Source of the DNA: HGM04593 sp045589695
Lineage (GTDB): Bacteria > Bacteroidota > Bacteroidia > Bacteroidales > Bacteroidaceae
Assembly: GCA_045589695.1 (NCBI GenBank)
Contig: JAZNPP010000024.1
Coordinates: 1 to 55,683, forward strand
DNA: 55,683 nt
Direction of reading: 5' to 3'
The notes below the pieces were generated by a model. The model ran no database searches and was not told where the DNA came from. It was given only the letters and a program-made list of their open reading frames with translations. Of the stretch, positions 7,672 to 17,090 are shown in pieces. The position numbers were made by a program, and so were the translations under genes. Each line of letters begins with the position of its first letter. Position 1 is the first letter of the stretch.

Positions 7672-8955
7672 TCAGAGTACCTGAAGCGCCTGCTCTATGT
7701 CTGCAATGATATCCTCGACATCTTCAATGCCTACAGAAAGGCGTATCAGGTCGGGGTCGATGCCTGCTTCGAGCAACTGTTCGTTGCTCAGCTGGCGGTG
7801 AGTGTGGCTTGCGGGGTTAAGTACGCATGAGCGTGCATCTGCAACGTGCGTTACAATAGATACAAGTTTGAGGCTGTCCATAAATCGTATAGCGTCTTCC
7901 TTGTCGCCCTTTACCGCGAACGCCATTACGCCGCATCCTCCGTTGGGCAGGTATTTCTGTGCAAGGTCGTAGTATTTGCTGCTTTTGAGCCCGCAATAGT
8001 TCACCCACTTCACGTTCGGGTGCTGTTCGAGGTATTCTGCCACCTTCTGCGCATTCTCGCAGTGGCGGGGCATACGCAGGTGCAGGGTCTCGAGTCCGAG
8101 GTTCAGCAGAAAGGCATTCTCGGGAGCCATCATCGCTCCGAGGTCACGCATTACCTGCGATACCATCTTTGTTATGTATGCGGCCTTGCCGAAGTTCTTG
8201 GTGTAAATGAGTCCATGATATGAATCGTCGGGCTCGGTCAGGCATGTGAACTTGTCGTGCTGTGCCTCCCAATCAAAGTTGCCGCTGTCGATTACGCAGC
8301 CTCCTACGGCTACCGCATGTCCGTCCATGTACTTTGTAGTAGAGTGGGTGACAATGTCAGCGCCCCATTCGATAGGGCGGCAGTTCACTGGAGTCGCGAA
8401 TGTGTTGTCTATGATAAGGGGCACGCCGTTACGGTGCGCAATGTCGGCGAACTTCTCAATGTCGAGTACGTTTACGCTCGGGTTTGATATTGTCTCTCCG
8501 AAAAGAGCTTTAGTATTGGGCTTGAACGCCTTTTCAATCTCTTCGGCCGGAGCGTCTGCGTCAATGAATGTCACTTCAATGCCCATCTTCTTAAGAGTCA
8601 CGGCAAAGAGATTGTATGTGCCGCCATATATTGTCGTAGTAGAAACGAAATGGTCTCCCGCTTGGCAGATGTTAAGAATAGCATAAAAGTTTGCGGCTTG
8701 TCCCGACGATGTCATGACAGCTCCTACGCCGCCTTCAAGTTCTGCAATCTTCGCGCCTACGGCATCGACAGTAGGGTTCTGCAGTCTTGAATAGAAATAA
8801 CCCGAATCTTCAAGGTCGAAAAGACGTGCCATCTGCTCGCTTGTTTCGTACTTGAATGTGGTACTCTGGTAAATGGGCAATACGCGTGATTCGCCTTTCT
8901 TAGGCTTCCAACCGCCCTGAATGCATATAGTTCCTGTGTTAAGTTTCTTTGTCAT
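7672..8955 (-). CDS. metY: O-acetylhomoserine sulfhydrylase (PLP-dependent)
   Basis: 427 residues. It is a Cys/Met-metabolism PLP enzyme that makes homocysteine from O-acetylhomoserine and sulfide in methionine synthesis. The PLP lysine is Lys208 in STTKYMDGH; Tyr55/Arg57 in YSRLQNP bind the phosphate and substrate of the neighbouring subunit, and Asp183 in IIDNTFATP pairs with the pyridine nitrogen. The length above 420 residues and the insertion around residues 225-260 fit MetY rather than MetB or MetC, which are usually about 380-400 residues; a cystathionine gamma-synthase activity is the alternative. Upstream on the minus strand, CGAATATA (8986-8993 on the plus strand) reads TATATTCG, one mismatch from the -7 consensus. 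Confidence 0.88.
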   Translation of the reverse strand: MTKKLNTGTICIQGGWKPKKGESRVLPIYQSTTFKYETSEQMARLFDLEDSGYFYSRLQNPTVDAVGAKIAELEGGVGAVMTSSGQAANFYAILNICQAGDHFVSTTTIYGGTYNLFAVTLKKMGIEVTFIDADAPAEEIEKAFKPNTKALFGETISNPSVNVLDIEKFADIAHRNGVPLIIDNTFATPVNCRPIEWGADIVTHSTTKYMDGHAVAVGGCVIDSGNFDWEAQHDKFTCLTEPDDSYHGLIYTKNFGKAAYITKMVSQVMRDLGAMMAPENAFLLNLGLETLHLRMPRHCENAQKVAEYLEQHPNVKWVNYCGLKSSKYYDLAQKYLPNGGCGVMAFAVKGDKEDAIRFMDSLKLVSIVTHVADARSCVLNPASHTHRQLSNEQLLEAGIDPDLIRLSVGIEDVEDIIADIEQALQVL

Positions 8956-9044
8956 GATAAAAAGTTTGATGTTTAAAAATCTTTGCGAATATAATACATA
9001 TTCTCGGTTTTTTTCATTTGCTCGGCTTTTTTAAGCTTTTGTAA

Positions 9045-9060
9045 CAGCCTTTTATGGCTG
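9045..9060 (-). terminator. Possible terminator of the pilus operon
   Basis: A short hairpin (five-base stem CAGCC/GGCTG, six-base loop) overlaps the stop codon of the last pilus gene. No clean T-run follows on the minus strand, so the call is weak. The rest of 8956-9051 is A/T-rich and contains a direct repeat CTCGGYTTTTTT (9003 and 9021). Confidence 0.35.
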
Positions 9061-12000
9061 GATGTCCTTTACGAAACGGATGTATTGCGTGGCATTGTTT
9101 CCTATGGTCACTCGGTCGTTGTAGATTGACCACGAATAGAAATGTTCACCGTTTGTGTAATCGTATCGGTTGCCATGATAACCGAATGAATAGAAGTTGC
9201 TTACAAGGGTACCTTTGTTGCCGTCCCACCATGTAGCATTGTCGCAGTAGAGGTGCATTATGACACCCTCTCTCAGGTTGGGTACACGGTATCCTGCCGG
9301 CGACGGGGAATCTCCGCTTTCCAGTTCTGTCTTCAATTCATTATATGAAGGGTTGCTTGTCGTATATTGCAGCAAGGTTCCTGTCTCAAAGCCGTCATAG
9401 ACACGTGCAAGCGAACTGTACTCATTGTCGGGTACAAGCTCATGGGTCGTATAATATGCGCGCAACGACTCTTTGTTCATGTTCCTCATGTCGAACCTGT
9501 AGACCGAATTCTTGCTTATTGTGCCTGAAGGACGTTCTACGTTCACCAACTGGTCTTCGGGGCAGTTCTCTCCCGGCTTACATATATTGTCGGCTGTAGC
9601 AGGCTCTAATCCCAAGTTCCTTATGCAGCGTACAGGTGAGTAACCCGGCTTGCCCCAGTGTGCCTGGTATTCTCCGGTCGATGCGCCCTCTTCGGCCCAT
9701 ACAATGGTCGGGACATTACCTGCCGTCTGTTGCCATGCGGTGCTGCTAACGACATGAATGCGCCAGGGAAACACGCCGTTGAACACTCCTCCGTTTATGG
9801 TGGTGTTAGGCTCTCTGCTGGCTGCTATAGGGTAAAGCTGGGCGTCGCCGCTCAGACCCTGGTCGCCTATGAACAGTCCGCATAGCTGGTCAAGCGATGC
9901 AAGATACCATCTCAACTCCTCAGGGTCAATAATGCCGTCACCGTCGAGGTCACGGTTACGCAACAGTACGGAATACAATCCTGATAAGTATTGATCTTTA
10001 AGTTTGACGTCACTGCCTGAATAATCGATGAATGTATCCCATCGCAGATTGCCGTTTACGCTCTTGTTGTTTCCTGTGCCGTTTATAAGGTTAATAAGAC
10101 ATGCGGTGTTATAGAGCCCGTCTGTCCGGGAGGTGTTGTCGGGAGTATATGACGGCATGTGAGAAGCCGAAAGGTTCCCGACACGTTCATCGGGGTGGTA
10201 GAACCATGCTTCGTTTTTACATTCGTCATCCGTCTCGCATCCCCATGCTTCGTCAAGGTCGGTCCGTTCCTTGCTAATGTTGTAAGGCGTCTGTATCGAA
10301 CGCTGACGTATCGTAAGGATACTTCCCGTAACAGAGCTTTCATTGTCTGCGCTACGGTTGTTCTTGCATAGAATATGCATCAGACGATTAGGCTGGTTTA
10401 CGAATTTTTTCCATAATATATCATTGTCATTGGGGTTCATAGGGTTTTCATCGTAGTAGAACTCATCGACGAATATGGTAAACTTCATCTCATCGTTCTC
10501 GTCGAACTTGTTCTCCCTGTTTTCCCTCCATGCCAGCACCTCGTTCTTTACCATTCCGAGCATCTCGATTACATTCATAAGACTGCTCTTGTCGGCAGGG
10601 TAGGGCATGTTGCTGTCCGAATAGCGGTCGTTGCCTGCAGTCTTCTCGTTCAGCATGAACTCTACCCATTTGTAGTCAAGGTCGTTGTAAATCTCTTTTC
10701 CTGTATCGTCTTTTGCCGGTATGCCCTCTCTTCCGAAGGGGGTACGTACGTACCAAGTCATGTTGTCGGTATCCACGTCAGTCGCCTTTATGGTATATAC
10801 TCTCTGGCCGTAGTGAGCGTCAAAAGTGTATATATCCTCTTCGGCTTCATAAAGGTGCCCCATAGCGCCCGGCTGGTTTTCTGTTATGCCTGGCAAATTA
10901 TCGTTCGAGGTGTCTACCTCAATCTCGATATTTTCAACACCTTTGATGTTGATTGTGTATTTGTAGTGCGTGTTTCTCTTTATGTCGTAATTGTCTTTGT
11001 CTTTGGCGAAGTCTCCTAAGTGAACATAATATGTGACATCGGCGACAAGGTGCTGTTCGCTTGTCGATCCCGGGTCAATCACCATCTTGAGTTCACCTTT
11101 TATAATCATGTAAGTAGCAAGTTCCGGGGCGTACTCCCACATTCCGTTTTCATTGTCATATGAGCCGTAATTGGCATTTTCAGGGTCTTCGTTATGCTTG
11201 TTCCTGCGGTCTCTGTTGTGGTAGTTGCCTTCAACACTTTTCTTTTTATCGGTGGAACGCTTGTTCTCTAAAGTATAAAATGAAAAACCGTGCAGTATTC
11301 CGCCTGTCGCGTTGCCGTCAATTATCTCGTTCTCGGTCTTCTCGAAATTCTTCGGCGTAATGTTGAAGTATGACTCTTCGGGCAATATCAAAGAGCTGCC
11401 GTTAGGAAGCAGATAAGAACTTTTAGGAAGGTTGATGACTTGCCACGATTCGGGAGTGAATTCCTCTACTTTTTGATTATTGCTCTCTTCATTGGGGTTT
11501 ACGCGTACGTTCACTTCGACTTTCGCGTCGAGTCTGTTGAGCATTATTTTTCCGCCGGGAACGCTTATTACGCCGTCAGATGATATGCTGACATTGCTTT
11601 GGCTGCCTGTCATCATGAAATATCCAGCATTGCGGTCAGGTATCTCTTGGTTCAGCGATACTATCAGCTCGTTCAGGTCCGCTTTCGTTCGTACAAGTCC
11701 AAGACGCTCTTGCGAAACATTCATGAAGTCAAGGTCGATATTCGCAATAAGTATAATCTCCGCGACTCCCGACACGCTCGGAACGCTCATGTGCAGAGTG
11801 CCCGTTGTCTGTCCCTCGGTATCGTCGGACATAAGGTTGTCTACTTGCCAATAATCCTTACTGTCTGTACTGTTGATATTCGTCTCATCAAAATAGTGCC
11901 CGTATATTTTCTCCCCGTTGGCGAACACGAACGCATATATGTTACGCACCATCGACTCGTAATAGATATCGTATGTGGTACGTGTCTTTATTGTAATTCT

Positions 12001-12141
12001 GTCATTGTCAGTAATGCCGAATTTGAGTACTGCCGCAGCATTGCCGTCTGCAATGCCGGGCTGTTCCAAATCCTTGTCATTGCAGCTTGGCAGCAGAAGA
12101 CAGAATATGCTCAATGTTATTGTGGTTGCCCAATGCTTCAT
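9052..12141 (-). CDS. Large DUF4906-type lipoprotein, candidate pilus tip subunit
   Basis: About 1029 residues. The ATG at 12141 is chosen over an upstream TTG because it gives a clean lipoprotein signal (MKHWATTITLSIFCLLLPSC, lipid Cys20). The C-terminal third has the DUF4906-like segments RDLDGDGIIDPEELRWYLAS (near residue 730, a DxDxDG calcium-type loop), VVSSTAWQ and CIRNLG. Such proteins are known from Bacteroidota as the last, large gene of fimbrillin operons. An Arg at residue 54 (KTRTTY) matches the position of the arginine in the other pilus precursors. Unlike the smaller subunits it does not end with a Trp-containing donor-like strand, which would suit a tip subunit that nothing is added beyond. 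It is the sixth and last gene of the operon, 44 bases after the preceding stop. The tip role is inferred. Confidence 0.8.
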   Translation of the reverse strand: MKHWATTITLSIFCLLLPSCNDKDLEQPGIADGNAAAVLKFGITDNDRITIKTRTTYDIYYESMVRNIYAFVFANGEKIYGHYFDETNINSTDSKDYWQVDNLMSDDTEGQTTGTLHMSVPSVSGVAEIILIANIDLDFMNVSQERLGLVRTKADLNELIVSLNQEIPDRNAGYFMMTGSQSNVSISSDGVISVPGGKIMLNRLDAKVEVNVRVNPNEESNNQKVEEFTPESWQVINLPKSSYLLPNGSSLILPEESYFNITPKNFEKTENEIIDGNATGGILHGFSFYTLENKRSTDKKKSVEGNYHNRDRRNKHNEDPENANYGSYDNENGMWEYAPELATYMIIKGELKMVIDPGSTSEQHLVADVTYYVHLGDFAKDKDNYDIKRNTHYKYTINIKGVENIEIEVDTSNDNLPGITENQPGAMGHLYEAEEDIYTFDAHYGQRVYTIKATDVDTDNMTWYVRTPFGREGIPAKDDTGKEIYNDLDYKWVEFMLNEKTAGNDRYSDSNMPYPADKSSLMNVIEMLGMVKNEVLAWRENRENKFDENDEMKFTIFVDEFYYDENPMNPNDNDILWKKFVNQPNRLMHILCKNNRSADNESSVTGSILTIRQRSIQTPYNISKERTDLDEAWGCETDDECKNEAWFYHPDERVGNLSASHMPSYTPDNTSRTDGLYNTACLINLINGTGNNKSVNGNLRWDTFIDYSGSDVKLKDQYLSGLYSVLLRNRDLDGDGIIDPEELRWYLASLDQLCGLFIGDQGLSGDAQLYPIAASREPNTTINGGVFNGVFPWRIHVVSSTAWQQTAGNVPTIVWAEEGASTGEYQAHWGKPGYSPVRCIRNLGLEPATADNICKPGENCPEDQLVNVERPSGTISKNSVYRFDMRNMNKESLRAYYTTHELVPDNEYSSLARVYDGFETGTLLQYTTSNPSYNELKTELESGDSPSPAGYRVPNLREGVIMHLYCDNATWWDGNKGTLVSNFYSFGYHGNRYDYTNGEHFYSWSIYNDRVTIGNNATQYIRFVKDIQP

Positions 12142-12185
12142 TTTCAAAATATCATGAAATCTTTTTGTATTCTTCAATATCTCTT

Positions 12186-13730
12186 TTATTCAAATGTGAC
12201 ATCGCCGTTAATCTCTTCCCAGTCCGCCACCTCGAACATCACGTCCCCGGTTTTCTCATTGTAAGTCACGTTTACAAGGATGTCGATGAAGTCGTTGCGG
12301 CGAATCGCTGTAATTGGCAACGCTTCGCCGGTTGTCTTGTCGATAGTGCAGATAGGTATTGTCTCTTTATGCGTAATGTCATTTGTCCTTAGGCTCTTTT
12401 CTACTTTATACAGGTTGAAGTTGTTGCGCCTCAAAGCGCTGTTCGATGTCGAGTTGTTGCCGTAAACGGTAGAGCCGTTCACTCCTATGTAGTAGTTGTC
12501 GCTGGTACTCTTGAAACGTATGTTGGTGCCGCTGGTGCTGGCAGTAAAGTAATCAGAAGCCTCGGGAGTTACCGTTAAGGGTATTCTGCTGTAGTTCACT
12601 TGCGAACTCTGCATGAAGTATCCTGTCGTTCCCATTGACTCTATTGTGTACCGGTCCGATGATGTACGGTTGAACTTCCAGACATAATTATGGTCAAGTT
12701 CCCCGTCCGAAAGGTACGAGCCTCCCGATTTCACAGTCGCGCCGTCGGCATAAAGGTATCTTTGGGCATTGGTGTTGTATATGACATACATCGCGCCGTC
12801 CTCAATATTGTTTGCGCTCCTTATAGCGCTGCTGCTGACTGTATATATCTCCTCCGTGCCGCCTTCGTATTTAAGGCCGAGCGTGTAGTTGTAGTTTCCG
12901 CCATTGCTCTCAAGCAGGTAAGTGTCAAATATCGTCGTTTCGCTGACATTGCCTGAAGCGTCTATTCCGGGTATCGGCTTCCCTTCCGCAAAAGGAGTGA
13001 CAGCCTCTTCTGATGTCACGGCAGGAGAGGCGTCGGCTGTTCCGCCCTCGGTAAAAATATCAGCGCTTCGCTGGGTGAACCTCTCGGGGAACCCCAACTC
13101 TGTAATGTACAAGTCATTAAGCGAGCTTTGGTTGCGTACATTTATGCGTATCCGGGCATAGGTGCGTAGCAGCTCACCGCTTACGACGTTTGTTCCCGGT
13201 GTAAGATTAATCTCTTTTGTAAAGGTCAGCGGGTATGGCGTGCGCTTGTCGCATATATTGCTGCCCGAAGCCGAAACGGTAAGCCCGCTTGTTACATTCT
13301 CTTCATATACTTCAGCAAGCTTTCCTTCAAGTTCACCGTAATTGCCGTAGTTAGCTACGGCATAAAGCCTGTATGTCCTGCTGTAGTCAAGGTTCGTGAA
13401 GTTTACGGCAGCCTCCGTATTCCCGTTCGCGAATCTTTGGTCGTCCGCTTCGAGTACGGTTGAGGTTATGATTCTGTTCCCTTCAAAAAGAAATACCGCA
13501 AGGCGATAAATTTTGCGTCCGTCCACAATAATCTCATCCTCTGAAATATTGCCGTCGTCATTCAGGTCCTCTACGCCTCGTGTGCATATGTCATGTTCTG
13601 CGCTTGTCACTATAAAATGAAGCGAAGCGGCATTCTCTGCTTTATGGCTGTATTTGTTCTGGCATGCCGCGAAAAGCAGTATGCCAAAACAGAGCAACGC
13701 TCTCTTTATGATAGATATATAGCCGGACAT
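12186..13730 (-). CDS. FimB/Mfa2-like pilus lipoprotein with inserted beta-trefoil-like module
   Basis: 514 residues from the ATG at 13730, preferred over an upstream TTG; the lipid cysteine is Cys23 (LLFAAC). The fold outline is that of Bacteroidales pilus anchor/minor proteins: an N-terminal beta domain with KIYRLAVFLFEGNRI and YRLYAVANYG, and a C-terminal domain ending RNDFIDILVNVTYN and then VADWEEINGD. Two features are odd. A DLNDDGNISEDE calcium-type loop follows Arg51, and a module of about 140 residues (roughly 305-445) is inserted between two strands of the C-terminal domain. That module has repeating elements (GAMYVIYN, QRYLYADG, YVWKFNR, YTIES, NYYIGVNG, FNLYKVE) resembling a ricin-type beta-trefoil, a fold that often binds sugars. 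The family assignment rests on context and pattern, without a profile search. Confidence 0.72.
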   Translation of the reverse strand: MSGYISIIKRALLCFGILLFAACQNKYSHKAENAASLHFIVTSAEHDICTRGVEDLNDDGNISEDEIIVDGRKIYRLAVFLFEGNRIITSTVLEADDQRFANGNTEAAVNFTNLDYSRTYRLYAVANYGNYGELEGKLAEVYEENVTSGLTVSASGSNICDKRTPYPLTFTKEINLTPGTNVVSGELLRTYARIRINVRNQSSLNDLYITELGFPERFTQRSADIFTEGGTADASPAVTSEEAVTPFAEGKPIPGIDASGNVSETTIFDTYLLESNGGNYNYTLGLKYEGGTEEIYTVSSSAIRSANNIEDGAMYVIYNTNAQRYLYADGATVKSGGSYLSDGELDHNYVWKFNRTSSDRYTIESMGTTGYFMQSSQVNYSRIPLTVTPEASDYFTASTSGTNIRFKSTSDNYYIGVNGSTVYGNNSTSNSALRRNNFNLYKVEKSLRTNDITHKETIPICTIDKTTGEALPITAIRRNDFIDILVNVTYNEKTGDVMFEVADWEEINGDVTFE

Positions 13731-13764
13731 CCTTTTCCTGTCGTTTAAATGCAATCAGTGTTGC

Positions 13765-14835
13765 TTATATTGTTATGTCGTAGCTGGACTCAATGTAGTT
13801 CCAGGGAGCGATTGTCACTTTCAATTCCGCTTCGGAACCCTTTATTTCCAGCATATATGTATATTTCTTTCCCTCTTCGTAAGTAATAGCCGGGATATTC
13901 ACCGAGAATATCTGGCTGCCGGCATTCTTCAGCGTATAGCAGAAGCTCAATGTTCCCTCGTTTACTTTCTGCGGTACAATCAAAAGCCATCCGTCGTTGT
14001 GCGTATATTGTTCTCCTTCCAGTCCCGCATTGGGAGTGTAGAGTGTGTTTTCATACATGAAATCTACTCCCTCGTGTCTCCACAAATACATTGGAGCAGT
14101 GGTCGATTCGTAAGGGTACCAGGTTATGTCGGGCTGTGTATTTCCCGAATGTACCAGATAGCCCGAAGGTGAGAATAGGTTTGTATTGCTGTTCTTGTTC
14201 TGTAGCCAGCACGACGTCACCCCTTCATCGGCGGCAGGCGCAAAGCCATCAATAGCTTTTACCTTGAATTTTATCGCAGCAAACGCATGTCGCATGTCAA
14301 GCCGTACAGGCTCCGACAGGTTTGCTGTTTTTGTATCAACCTGTGTCGCTGCAAGCAGAATATCCTCTTGCAGTTCAAGAGTGTTGATCGGACCGCCTTG
14401 AAACATCGTGGCGTCCATCTGCGTCATCAGGCTTGTCATCAGTTTCTGAGGGTAACATGCACGGAAATCGTAAACAGCCTGATATGTCCAATATCGTGGC
14501 TCGCCGGAGTACTCCCAACTGTTGAATGAGCCTGTGATATATGTCAATTCGGTCGCTATGAATTCTTGGAAAGTCTCATCTTTCCCGTTTGAGTTTAAGG
14601 TATAGTCTCCCCATATTCCTATGCTTTCGTTTGAGCCGTCGGCGACAGGGGTACATGACGATTGCAATACATTGCTGTTCGTCAATGCGCGCGTCTCTTC
14701 AGGCGTAACGTTCCAGGTAATAGGGATTTTACATGCCGACGGCTGCTCAGGAGACGGAAAGTCCGTCTCCTGAGCGCAACCGGCGAGTGTCAGTAACGCT
14801 GTCAGTAATATGAATATATGACAGGGTAGTTTCAT
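13765..14835 (-). CDS. Fimbrillin-family lipoprotein (Mfa-like), second copy
   Basis: 356 residues with a lipoprotein signal ending LTLAGC (Cys20). The overall pattern fits the Mfa_like_1/fimbrillin family: Arg49-Ala50 shortly after the signal, a YWTYQAVYDFRACYP segment corresponding to the family's YWP-type core, DMRHAFAAIKFKVKA in the middle, and a KKYTYMLEIKG strand near the end. The final strand begins with Trp twelve residues from the C-terminus (APWNYIESSYDITI). In type V pili such C-terminal strands complete the groove of the next subunit after proteolytic removal of the first strand. The gene is 12 bases downstream of a second fimbrillin-like gene, and the pair may be the shaft or accessory subunits. 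Confidence 0.8.
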   Translation of the reverse strand: MKLPCHIFILLTALLTLAGCAQETDFPSPEQPSACKIPITWNVTPEETRALTNSNVLQSSCTPVADGSNESIGIWGDYTLNSNGKDETFQEFIATELTYITGSFNSWEYSGEPRYWTYQAVYDFRACYPQKLMTSLMTQMDATMFQGGPINTLELQEDILLAATQVDTKTANLSEPVRLDMRHAFAAIKFKVKAIDGFAPAADEGVTSCWLQNKNSNTNLFSPSGYLVHSGNTQPDITWYPYESTTAPMYLWRHEGVDFMYENTLYTPNAGLEGEQYTHNDGWLLIVPQKVNEGTLSFCYTLKNAGSQIFSVNIPAITYEEGKKYTYMLEIKGSEAELKVTIAPWNYIESSYDITI

Positions 14836-14847
14836 TATCGGTTTGAA

Positions 14848-15933
14848 TTACTGGATAACGTGAATCAAAGTAGACTCCTGAATCCAGTCTGTTGTAGAAG
14901 GTTCAAAGTATATACGTTTGTTCTGGCCGAATGCAATGCGGTAAACATATCTCTTGCCCATCTCCCATGTGTTAATCTTGTTGCCGTTTTCCTGAGCGAA
15001 GTCTGAGAGCAAAATTGTCGCATTGTTTGTCATGACTTTTTCATCAGGTGTACCGGGATGGGTGGTTTTTGTGTAAGTTACTGTTACGGCAGCATTAACG
15101 GGAACAGCCTGCGGTATGAGCAACAAAGCCGATTCCTTTTGAGTGAACTGGGTAGGAACGGTTGTGACTTCTACAGGAGACGTAAAACTCGGGCTGAAAT
15201 CAGCTGCAGTAGCGGCCGCTAAATCCTCCCACATAGCTACGCCTGATGTCAAATCCGTCGTTTCTACAATGTTCTGGTTGAAATCGGCTTGCTGAATGAA
15301 ATCGCCGTGCAGTTTCAAATTGGTAATTTCATATTTGACGTTTTCATCTTCTTTCTCGGTAGAGAACACGATAGATGACAAAGCGTGATGGAATACCAAT
15401 GGTACCGAACTGTGTCCGTTGTTTGTCTTGTTTCTGTCAATCACACGGTCAGAGTACATAAGGTCATACTGCTTGTCCGCGTCAGTCTCTGTCTTGAATC
15501 CTTCAATCTGAAGACCATTCGCATTGTAAACGATACTTGTGGGGGCTGTAGTGAACTTTGCAGGCGAGTATGCTGCAAAGGCGAGATTGTACTCGATGTC
15601 CGGCCAATAATATACGGTCTTGGTAGACCAGTATTTACTGTCGTTGCCTTCGTTCTTTGCGGTGTCTCCGGTAGCGTTGAAGTAGTCTTCAGTTGCCGTT
15701 TCCCAACCTGTAAGGGCGCCCTTGTAGACTTTGCTGAATATCATGAAATCCTCGCGTTTGTCGTATTCGACACCGGTGATTTCACCCATGACATTCGCTC
15801 TGTTCTGCTTCATTGCAGGAACATCGAACTTCAAAGTTAGAGCTTGCTGAGGTTGCTCATAACTTGAATCATCATTCACGCAGCTTGTCAATGCTATTGC
15901 TGACAGCGCTGCAAAAAATAACATCTTCTTCAT
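14848..15933 (-). CDS. Fimbrillin-family lipoprotein (Mfa-like), first copy
   Basis: 361 residues with a clear lipoprotein signal (MKKMLFFAALSAIALTSC, lipid Cys18). Family landmarks are Arg45-Ala46, YYWPDIEYNLAFAAYSPA in the N-terminal domain (about 110-130), PLVFHHALSSIVFSTE in the middle (the FxHALS motif of Mfa-like fimbrillins) and GKRYVYRIAFG near the end. The final strand carries Trp twelve residues from the C-terminus (TTDWIQES). Of the two fimbrillins this is the closer match to the family pattern and is the better candidate for the main shaft subunit; that ranking is inference. It lies 68 bases after the DUF5119-type gene. Confidence 0.84.
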   Translation of the reverse strand: MKKMLFFAALSAIALTSCVNDDSSYEQPQQALTLKFDVPAMKQNRANVMGEITGVEYDKREDFMIFSKVYKGALTGWETATEDYFNATGDTAKNEGNDSKYWSTKTVYYWPDIEYNLAFAAYSPAKFTTAPTSIVYNANGLQIEGFKTETDADKQYDLMYSDRVIDRNKTNNGHSSVPLVFHHALSSIVFSTEKEDENVKYEITNLKLHGDFIQQADFNQNIVETTDLTSGVAMWEDLAAATAADFSPSFTSPVEVTTVPTQFTQKESALLLIPQAVPVNAAVTVTYTKTTHPGTPDEKVMTNNATILLSDFAQENGNKINTWEMGKRYVYRIAFGQNKRIYFEPSTTDWIQESTLIHVIQ

Positions 15934-16001
15934 GTTGATTTAATTAAAAGGTTAATAAATAATGTTTTGATAATAAATTTGTTCTGGTTCGGTATTGATG
16001 T

Positions 16002-17090
16002 TTAAATGGTTATGCTTCCCTCTATCTCTTCCCAATCTTTGACGCCCGGCGCCATTCCTCCGCCGCCTTCAAAGCCTTCAGGCGGGATAATCTCAATGAC
16101 TTTATCTATTATAATCCACTGTTTTTCTTTTACCTCATCGGTCTCAAACATATCCGTAACTCGGAATGTCTCGGTCTGGACAGTGTTGTAAACGGTATTG
16201 AATTCAAAGGTGATATCGATATATCCCTCGGTGTGCGGCAACTTGCCGAATGTGTTGAACGATGCGTAAGCGACTGCCGTCCCGTCGGTTGTGCGGCGGG
16301 CGTAATCCTTTCCGTTGTTAAGTCCGAAGTATATGCTCACTACATTATCCTTTATCATACTGTCGGCCTGCATGTTCTTTGAACCCGCCATGCCGGAAAT
16401 GAGAGCGACAGCAGAGCGTACATACTCTACGCCTTTTACATTGAACTGCATGTAGTATGTCTTTACGATTGTCTCGGCAGTCGGAATGCGGTTGTCTTTG
16501 TCTTTTATGGTATCGGCTTCTTCGAAATTTTTTCTTGTGAATACCTCGACGCCTTCAATTCTGGAGACGAACAGATGGTCGGGCTGTCGGCAGATGACTT
16601 CGTCTCCGTTCGCATAATTGCTTCGTGACTTGAATATCCTGTTCTCTTCGTTCTCGCTCAGCGGCTCGGTGTAGGCGGTCATTTTCGAGTAAAGGTTGTC
16701 ATTGCGTATCTTAATGTCTTTTGTGTCAAAGTTGTATGCCAGCATGTTATATCTGCCGTTAGGCACATTCATATATCCCTGAATGTAGTAGCCGCGTTCA
16801 TCTTTACCGCAGTCATGGAGGTAGCGTTCCGTAACGAGCTTGTCGTCGGTTTCATCGCAGAAAACGACTCGCATGGCTTTAGGCGAACTGTATTCAGGTT
16901 TTCTCTTCGTCTCATCGTAGAAGCCGTAATGCACGTTGCGTATTTTTTCGTCAAAGTATATCTTGACGAAGATATTCTCGTTGAACAGCGGGTCCTCCAA
17001 CTGACGGTGTTCGCAGCTTGTGCAGACAGCGATTAAGAGCATCGATGCAAAAAGGAGACGGCATAAACAACGGAATCCTATTCTGCTCAT
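16002..17090 (-). CDS. DUF5119-type lipoprotein of the pilus operon
   Basis: 362 residues. A long signal region ends at CTSC (Cys26). The body has MRVVFCDETDDK, PNGRYNMLAYNFDTKDI and a region of short beta strands, which fits the DUF5119 family usually found next to DUF3575 genes in Bacteroidales fimbrillin operons. The C-terminus is VKDWEEIEGSITI, very like the end of the FimB-like gene (ADWEEINGDVTFE), suggesting the same assembly strand. It overlaps the upstream DUF3575 gene by four bases (ATGA), so the two are translationally coupled. A role as an outer-membrane anchor or adaptor is a guess from context. Confidence 0.72.
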   Translation of the reverse strand: MSRIGFRCLCRLLFASMLLIAVCTSCEHRQLEDPLFNENIFVKIYFDEKIRNVHYGFYDETKRKPEYSSPKAMRVVFCDETDDKLVTERYLHDCGKDERGYYIQGYMNVPNGRYNMLAYNFDTKDIKIRNDNLYSKMTAYTEPLSENEENRIFKSRSNYANGDEVICRQPDHLFVSRIEGVEVFTRKNFEEADTIKDKDNRIPTAETIVKTYYMQFNVKGVEYVRSAVALISGMAGSKNMQADSMIKDNVVSIYFGLNNGKDYARRTTDGTAVAYASFNTFGKLPHTEGYIDITFEFNTVYNTVQTETFRVTDMFETDEVKEKQWIIIDKVIEIIPPEGFEGGGGMAPGVKDWEEIEGSITI

